Source: Anaerolineae bacterium (lineage in GTDB: Bacteria; Chloroflexota; Anaerolineae; Aggregatilineales; J027). Taken from it: a stretch of 64,000 bases of DNA. The stretch is taken from the NCBI GenBank assembly GCA_008933735.1, contig WBUL01000001.1, forward strand, positions 216,057 through 280,056. The letters are read 5' to 3'. A program made the translations under genes and the position numbers. The first letter of the stretch is position 1, and the number at the start of each line of letters is the position of its first letter. Positions 58,713 through 64,000 of this stretch are shown here, in pieces. The notes beneath the pieces were generated by a model. The model saw only the letters and a program-made list of their open reading frames with translations, did no database searches and had not been told where the DNA came from.

Positions 58713-59906
58713 TCAGGTCACAAAGGTGCGTGCCTGTGCATATTTTTGCCATGCACCGGTCGCCAATATTTCCTGCATCTGTTCCACAACAAACTGAATT
58801 TCGTCATCGGTATTGTAAAAATGGGGGGAGATGCGGATTCCAGCATTCGGGCGGTAATCGACTATAATATTACGGGCTAGCAGTTCGCGGGACACTTCAT
58901 AAGCGTGCCCAGGATCAATCGTCAGTGTACCGCCGCGCTCCTCAGGATTTTTTGGAGAATTGATGGCAAATCCGGCTTTTTCCGCCAGTTCCCAGAGAAG
59001 CCTGGTTTGCCGCATGGATTTTGCACGGATATTTTCGACTCCCACCTGGGCGATAACCTCCACACCGGGTTGAATTGCGTACAGGGAGGGAACTGCGGAA
59101 GTCCCGTTCAGAAATCGAAACGCATCCTCACGAAAAACAATATCATCCACTTCAAAATCAAATGGACGTTGATGGGCCATCCAACCCGTAAGTTTGGGCT
59201 GTAAGGTCTTGAGATAATCAGGACGCGCATACAGAAATACCCCACCCGGACCACCACACATCCATTTTAATACCCCACTGAGATAAAAATCGGCATTTAG
59301 GGCCTGTACATCAACCGGATAAATTCCTGTGGCATGGTAACCATCCACAATCACCATCGCGCCGACCCGGTGTGCTTTTTCGATGATCGCGTGCACATCG
59401 AGAATATAGGCACTGCGAAACAGGACATGGCTCACTGGAACAAGCAAGGTTTTTTCGTCAATCAAGTCGATAATTGCCTGAATATCCACCTGCACACCAT
59501 CGTAACCGGGCGCAATAACCAGTTCAGCATGAGGCGGCAGCATTCCCCGCAGCACATAATAGACCGACGGAAAAATTCCACCTTCAATCACCACTTTGTT
59601 TCGTTCCCCACCAAAATCGAAACAGGAAAGCAGAATTCCAATCGCAATCGAGACATTTTGATGAATAGAAACTGTATTGAGCGGCGCACCTATAATGCCA
59701 GCGACAAGGTTACCCACATTAACATTTAAATCCCACCAGCCTTCACCCCAGGCTCGCACTCCGCGCGATGCCCACATATCAGCGTAATCTTTCAGACTGT
59801 CATACACCCTACGAGGCATTGCGCCCAACGAGTTACTCACCAGATAAGTTGTTTTATCCAAAATCGGAAATTCGCTCCGCCATTGGAGCAGAGAATCAGT
59901 GTTCAT
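58713..59906 (-). CDS. Class V aminotransferase, kynureninase-like
   Basis: The 397-residue PLP enzyme resembles kynureninase: SNSLGAMPRRVYDSL near the N-terminus, HQNVSIAIGILLSCF, VDGYHATGIYPVDV (the PLP-ring Asp), and the lysine in SGVLKWMCGGPGG. Kynureninase removes the side chain of kynurenine to make anthranilate and alanine. With the KynB-like hydrolase at 55834 it could serve tryptophan breakdown, but the tryptophan dioxygenase (KynA) is not in the window. Other class V enzymes (isopenicillin-N epimerase-like) are alternatives. No ribosome site is obvious ahead of ATG. Confidence 0.8.
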   Translation of the reverse strand: MNTDSLLQWRSEFPILDKTTYLVSNSLGAMPRRVYDSLKDYADMWASRGVRAWGEGWWDLNVNVGNLVAGIIGAPLNTVSIHQNVSIAIGILLSCFDFGGERNKVVIEGGIFPSVYYVLRGMLPPHAELVIAPGYDGVQVDIQAIIDLIDEKTLLVPVSHVLFRSAYILDVHAIIEKAHRVGAMVIVDGYHATGIYPVDVQALNADFYLSGVLKWMCGGPGGVFLYARPDYLKTLQPKLTGWMAHQRPFDFEVDDIVFREDAFRFLNGTSAVPSLYAIQPGVEVIAQVGVENIRAKSMRQTRLLWELAEKAGFAINSPKNPEERGGTLTIDPGHAYEVSRELLARNIIVDYRPNAGIRISPHFYNTDDEIQFVVEQMQEILATGAWQKYAQARTFVT

Positions 59907-59931
59907 AGTTTTTTCTCGTTTTTTGCCCCTA

Positions 59932-59940
59932 TGTTATACT
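59932..59940 (+). promoter_or_regulatory. Extended -10 promoter of the zinc-ribbon gene
   Basis: TGT followed by TATACT (59935-59940) is an extended -10 element, 30 bases ahead of ATG 59971; the -35 region is T-rich without a clear box. Confidence 0.45.
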
Positions 59941-59970
59941 CGAAGAATCTACACACACAAAAGGAACCCC

Positions 59971-60672
59971 ATGAACCAACTGCACGCGCTGTACCGTCTA
60001 CAACAACTGGAATCCGCGATTGATGCCGCCAAAAAGCGTGCAGATGAAATTGAAGCCGCCCTGGAAAACGATGAAACCGTGCGGCGCTGCAAGGCAGAGT
60101 TCGAAACCAGCGAAACCGAACTTCGTCAGAAGGAAGGCCTGGTTCAGGATTTGGAACTGGATATCGCCAGTCTGGTGACCAAGGTCACCGATAATGAGCA
60201 GCTTCTGTACAGTGGCAAAATTACGAATCCAAAAGAGCTTCAGGAAAGACAGGAAGAAATCGCATCGCTGGGTCGACGGCGCACCACCCGTGAATCTGAA
60301 CTGGTAGAAGCCCGTCTGGCCGTTAAAGAAGCGCAGACGCAGTATGCCGGAACCAAGGCGGCGTTGGAGACTGCTCAGAGAGCTCGTGAGCAGAATAACC
60401 AGGACATGCTCAAGGAACATCAGTCCCTGCGCCGAGATATGTCCGGTTGGCTGCAAGATCGCAAGGTCATCCTGAAGCAGATTGACGCGGACAAGTATAA
60501 AGTTTACAAAAAGATTAAGGCGCAAAAAAACGGGTTAGCCGTGGCACGGCTTAACGGCGAGTCGTGCGAGGTATGCCGTGTGGAACAGTACTTGAGCATC
60601 ATCTCACAGGTGAGGCAGCACAATCAATTGGTGTTTTGCCATAATTGCGGACGTATCTTAGTTGATATATAG
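59971..60672 (+). CDS. C4-type zinc-ribbon coiled-coil protein (COG1579)
   Basis: The 233-residue protein is a long coiled coil (about 1-185: LQQLESAIDAAKKRADEIEA and similar heptads) ending in a zinc-ribbon with two CxxC pairs: CEVC then CHNC about 25 residues later. This is the COG1579 family, seen in many bacteria, with proposed roles in nucleic acid or ribosome-related functions. AAGGAA lies ahead of ATG 59971; an upstream in-frame start in the promoter region is rejected. Eight bases separate it from the NACHT-like gene. Confidence 0.9.
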   Translation: MNQLHALYRLQQLESAIDAAKKRADEIEAALENDETVRRCKAEFETSETELRQKEGLVQDLELDIASLVTKVTDNEQLLYSGKITNPKELQERQEEIASLGRRRTTRESELVEARLAVKEAQTQYAGTKAALETAQRAREQNNQDMLKEHQSLRRDMSGWLQDRKVILKQIDADKYKVYKKIKAQKNGLAVARLNGESCEVCRVEQYLSIISQVRQHNQLVFCHNCGRILVDI

Positions 60673-60680
60673 AGGACAGG

Positions 60681-63335
60681 ATGGGCGAATTTTTTGATCC
60701 ACTTTCTTTTGTCCTGGGAATAGGAACAGCAGGAGCGCTCGGCGGAGGTGCCTATCTGCTGCAAAACCGGGTGTCTTTTGCGCGTAAAGAAACTCGTGAA
60801 GGCGAAACCGCTTCCGCAGGTGGGGCGAGGGAGTTGATCGCGCCACAGGCGGGGCGTCGCTATCTGGAGGCCATAGGGAAATTTTTCGATTCTCACCACC
60901 TGCCGGGTAAAGAAGTCGCCCTGTGCGACGTATTGATTGAGCCCCAGTTTTTACGGACGAAACTCCCCAAACTGAACCTCGATGAGGACGAGGACAATAT
61001 CGCCGAAACCGATATTTACCGTGTCATCCCGTTTATTCACCACAATCCGGCGGTATATGCTTCGTTCAATCTGGAAACCATGCGCCTGCAAGATTTAGAA
61101 ACCGGCAACCGTCAGATTGCGATTCTGGGAATTGAAGGCAGCGGCAAAAGTACCACCCTGATGGCACTAGGATTGCTGGCAGCAGGCCGCCTGACCTACG
61201 ATGCGCTCCGCAAAGAAGAGGACATCAAATTCGAAGCCGATAAAGTCGATCCTGATCTACCGGACGAGATACGAGAGCTACGACAAAAAGAGCGCGAGGA
61301 AGTTCAGCGCCGCGCTATTGAGCAGTTGCGGATCATCCAGCATCGTGAAGAAGAAGCGGAAGCGCTGGAAGCCCTAGACCTCGCTGTAGACTTCCGCAAA
61401 ATGCTTCCTCTGTACGCCCACATCCGCGACCTTGATCTGGACCCTGCCAGTTACGGCGGCAGCATTGACCCGGTAGAACCTATCGTGCGGGCGCTTTCTA
61501 ACTACGTAGACCGTGTAACGGCGCAGGTTGCGCCACCTCTGCTTTACCGGATGTTAAACAACAATAAAGCCATGATTTTGATCGACGGCTATGATGAACT
61601 GCTGCCCTCTGAACGCGACCTTTATTATCACTGGCTAGAGTCGCTGGTCACTTATTATGGTGGCAATTTTATTTTCATCACAGGGCCAGCAAGGGGGTAC
61701 GATCCTCTGGTTCAGGTAGGCTTCGCCCCTGCAATTGTCCGTCCATTTACTGAACGACGGTTTGCGCGTTTCATCGACAAGTGGCTGGCAAGCTGGCGCG
61801 GCACGCTCCCCAGCGAAACAGAGCGTCAGCGCCTGTTTGTAGATAACCGTAATCGCACCATCATGGATGTCTGCATCAAAGTGCTGGCGACACTCGGCAA
61901 TGACCTGAAGGAAACCGGACGACGCGGCTATTACGATTATTACGTGCGCCAAATGGTGGACGCAGAAATTCCTCACGGACAGGATATTTTAAAAGCGGTT
62001 GCTGCCCACTGGCTGGACACTGGCAAGCCTGCTACCGCTGAAGAGCTCAAAGGTATCGTGGTTACCTTCCTTGGGGCAGAAAAATCTGAAGAAGACCGTG
62101 GGGAGAAAAAGGCCAAAAAGAGTGGAGTACCTGCTTCTAACATTGATCGGGAGCTTAAAAAACTGCTGCAATCCCCTCTGATTCGCGTGCACCCGGATGG
62201 GTCGGTGAGCATCCGCCATCCCATGATAGCCTGGTATCTGGCGGGCGAAACCCTCAGAGACGCAGATACAAAACGGTTGATGGACATGGCAACCAGCCCG
62301 GACTGGCACGGGGCCCTCACCTTTGCAACCGCCATTGTCGATTTGGAACCTACGATTCTCAAAAAACTGGGTGATAAATTTGACCTGCTGTTTACTAATC
62401 TGTTCTCAGTAGCGGATTGGATGCCCGACGCTCCTGGTAAACTGCGGTGGAAGGGCGAAATCATCAAGCGGTTGGGGGCAGCATTGATGTCTACCACACA
62501 GTTTCCCACCGTGCGTGAGCACGCATTGGCGGCAATGGTAGCCTGCCGGGATGACACAGGCGGGATTCTCTATCTGCTGCGTCAGGCAGTCCGGTCTGGC
62601 AATCCCCATATTCGTACCCTGGGCTGCCTCGGATTGGGGGCCGTCGGCGCGGAAGGCGCCATCGGCGACTTATCCTCTATGCTTCAGGATAACGTTGTGG
62701 ATGTACAGTTAGCTGCCGGGCTCGGATTAGGAGCAATTGCTACCGAAGAAGCCCTGACACCCCTGGTTGAGGCGCTGCTGACCGGTCAACCGGCACTGCG
62801 CCAGGCCGTTGCCGAAGCGATGGCCTCCATGCCCGGCGAGGGCCATGAAATTCTCCACGATGGTATTACCCATGAAGATTTGGAAGTGCGGCGTGCCTGC
62901 GCGTTCGGGTTGGCACGCATCCCGACCACCTGGGCGCTGGTCGCCCTATATCGCGCCATGCTAGAAGACTCACAGTGGTATGTGCGCTCCGCCGCTGAGC
63001 GTGCATTTGCTCAGGCCCGCGAACCCAAAGCTGCCGGGCCACAAAGACATATCGAGCCTACTTATTACCGGTGGCTTGAAAGTTGGGCGGCTGGACGCGG
63101 AGAAGCGATCCCCGAAGGCCCGTCAGGAAGACAGGTACTCATGCGGGCGCTCCAGGAAGGACCACAGCAGATTCGCGCTGAATCCGCCAGAGCACTGGGG
63201 TATCTGGCCCATTTGCCCGCTTTAAAGGCCCTGTATGCGGCTTTGGGAGATCGAGAGCAAACCGTCCGGGCCGCCGCATTTGATGCTCTCAGCAATATGT
63301 CAGCAAGGTATGGCAAACCCTTGCCCGGAATCTAA
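60681..63335 (+). CDS. Membrane-anchored NACHT-like NTPase with HEAT repeats
   Basis: The 884-residue protein has an N-terminal membrane helix (about 8-27), then a STAND-type NTPase: Walker A GIEGSGKSTT at about 151-160, a charged helical insertion (about 175-235), Walker B MILIDGYDELLP at about 298-308 and FIFITGPARGY after it. Residues about 360-590 form a helical region like the winged-helix part of NACHT proteins. From about 610 to the end are HEAT/PBS-lyase-type repeats (LGCLGLGAVGAEGAIGDL, LAAGLGLGAIATEEALTPLV). Such architectures act as signal-sensing switches; the ligand here is unknown. Follows the zinc-ribbon gene and ends in a 4-base overlap with hisF. Confidence 0.85.
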   Translation: MGEFFDPLSFVLGIGTAGALGGGAYLLQNRVSFARKETREGETASAGGARELIAPQAGRRYLEAIGKFFDSHHLPGKEVALCDVLIEPQFLRTKLPKLNLDEDEDNIAETDIYRVIPFIHHNPAVYASFNLETMRLQDLETGNRQIAILGIEGSGKSTTLMALGLLAAGRLTYDALRKEEDIKFEADKVDPDLPDEIRELRQKEREEVQRRAIEQLRIIQHREEEAEALEALDLAVDFRKMLPLYAHIRDLDLDPASYGGSIDPVEPIVRALSNYVDRVTAQVAPPLLYRMLNNNKAMILIDGYDELLPSERDLYYHWLESLVTYYGGNFIFITGPARGYDPLVQVGFAPAIVRPFTERRFARFIDKWLASWRGTLPSETERQRLFVDNRNRTIMDVCIKVLATLGNDLKETGRRGYYDYYVRQMVDAEIPHGQDILKAVAAHWLDTGKPATAEELKGIVVTFLGAEKSEEDRGEKKAKKSGVPASNIDRELKKLLQSPLIRVHPDGSVSIRHPMIAWYLAGETLRDADTKRLMDMATSPDWHGALTFATAIVDLEPTILKKLGDKFDLLFTNLFSVADWMPDAPGKLRWKGEIIKRLGAALMSTTQFPTVREHALAAMVACRDDTGGILYLLRQAVRSGNPHIRTLGCLGLGAVGAEGAIGDLSSMLQDNVVDVQLAAGLGLGAIATEEALTPLVEALLTGQPALRQAVAEAMASMPGEGHEILHDGITHEDLEVRRACAFGLARIPTTWALVALYRAMLEDSQWYVRSAAERAFAQAREPKAAGPQRHIEPTYYRWLESWAAGRGEAIPEGPSGRQVLMRALQEGPQQIRAESARALGYLAHLPALKALYAALGDREQTVRAAAFDALSNMSARYGKPLPGI

Positions 63336-64000
63336 CGACGAACATCCAGTCCGGCTCGTTTCATATGGGCGCGGGCCTTAATCGGATTCTGGTCGGTAAA
63401 ATGAAAAATACTGGCGGCGGCAACGGCATGAGCTCCGGCATCTCGAACTGCTTCGACGAAATGCTCTGGTGTGCCCGCGCCGCCATGTGCAATGACTGGC
63501 ACCGCCACAGCGCTTGTGACCTGTTGAATCAGTTCGAGGTCAAACCCTTCCATAGTGCCTTCATGGTCAATGGAGGTAATCATAATTTCGCCTGCGCCAT
63601 GCAGCACGGCCTGCTGTGCCCATGCTGCGGGATTTAATCCTGTCGCCTCACGTCCGCGATTAATATACACCTCATATTTTTTGTACCCAACACGGCGGGC
63701 ATCAATGGACACCACAATACACTGATTTCCGAACCGATCAGCCGCTTCCGTAATGAACTCAGGCCGCCGCACCGCTTCTGTGTTGAGCGTCACTTTATCC
63801 GCTCCCGCATTAAGCAGCGCCCGAATATCATCAACTGTACGCAGACCACCACCCGCCGTAAAAGGCATGAAGCTCTCTTCGGTGACCTGCTGAATCACAT
63901 CAAAAAACGTGCTGCGGTTCTCCTCGGTGGCAGTGATGTCAAGAAAAATCAACTCATCCACGTTTTGCGCGTCGTAAACCATCGCTGCCTTAACCGGATG
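63332..64000 (-). CDS. hisF: Imidazole glycerol phosphate synthase subunit HisF, C-terminal part
   Basis: The cyclase subunit of histidine biosynthesis is cut at its N-terminus by the right window edge; codons continue in frame upstream of the internal ATG at 63982 to base 64000. The TIM-barrel motifs are [43 protein letters not shown] with the catalytic Asp, [32 protein letters not shown] and [13 protein letters not shown]. Catalytic Asp11 lies outside the window. HisF receives ammonia from HisH and converts PRFAR to ImGP and AICAR. Convergent with the NACHT-like gene. Confidence 0.95.
   Translation of the reverse strand, partial: HPVKAAMVYDAQNVDELIFLDITATEENRSTFFDVIQQVTEESFMPFTAGGGLRTVDDIRALLNAGADKVTLNTEAVRRPEFITEAADRFGNQCIVVSIDARRVGYKKYEVYINRGREATGLNPAAWAQQAVLHGAGEIMITSIDHEGTMEGFDLELIQQVTSAVAVPVIAHGGAGTPEHFVEAVRDAGAHAVAAASIFHFTDQNPIKARAHMKRAGLDVRR

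Overview
The window comes from a bacterial chromosome with about 54% G+C (estimated by eye). Its content fits the Chloroflexota, most likely an Anaerolineae-like lineage: a YvcK protein with two N-terminal membrane helices, a Ser/Thr kinase fused to helical repeats, secreted proteins built from pre-peptidase C-terminal (PPC) domains, a C+ type ribosomal protein L28, and peptidoglycan genes without any outer-membrane machinery. There is no 16S gene here, so the placement is an inference. Genes are tightly packed, with many 4-base ATGA overlaps, and no stretch over 300 bases lacks a gene.

Layout. 1-1851: start of fakA (cut by the window edge), asp23, rpmB and rpe. 1922-3935: an ABC exporter. 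3992-22224: a long surface-glycan region made almost entirely of multi-pass GT-C-like and YfhO-like membrane proteins, plus a GT2 glycosyltransferase, a polyprenyl-phosphate sugar transferase and a methyltransferase. It begins with two tandem copies of an A+B gene pair. 22273-24629: a CAT-anticodon tRNA, a BON-like protein and RqcH. 24626-26338: a secreted GH99-like protein with SH3 modules. 26335-28113: a membrane protein with a degenerate M50 protease motif and a tail of 37-residue repeats.

28177-35398, minus strand: a plsC-like gene, then yvcK, gap, pgk, a Ser/Thr kinase and tpiA, so central glycolysis is combined with a sensor kinase. 35493-36982: tRNA-Leu and a solitary IS605-type TnpB locus. 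37012-41657: an FtsB-like protein and two PPC-repeat secreted proteins. 41684-45475, minus strand: a small membrane protein, a sortase, a methyltransferase and MurJ. 45678-48607: a response regulator with a degenerate GGDEF domain, XTP/dITP pyrophosphatase, MoaA and a 2Fe-2S ferredoxin.

48706-50085: two unrecognised genes and two tRNA-Ser genes. 50132-54849: a membrane-anchored MutS-like ATPase and a class A penicillin-binding protein. 54930-59906: a small membrane protein, MscL with a zinc-ribbon tail, a KynB-like hydrolase, a DGPF protein, an ECF sigma factor with a long C-terminal extension, a Met/Gly-rich exported peptide and a kynureninase-like enzyme. 59971-64000: a COG1579 zinc-ribbon protein, a membrane-anchored NACHT-like NTPase with HEAT repeats, and hisF (cut by the window edge).

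The most unusual points are the ABAB glycan gene duplication, the pseudo-M50 protein with 111-bp repeats, the NACHT-HEAT protein, the sigma factor/Met-rich peptide locus, possible leaderless starts with a -10 hexamer 6-9 nt before ATG, and intrinsic terminators placed just ahead of murJ and pgk.
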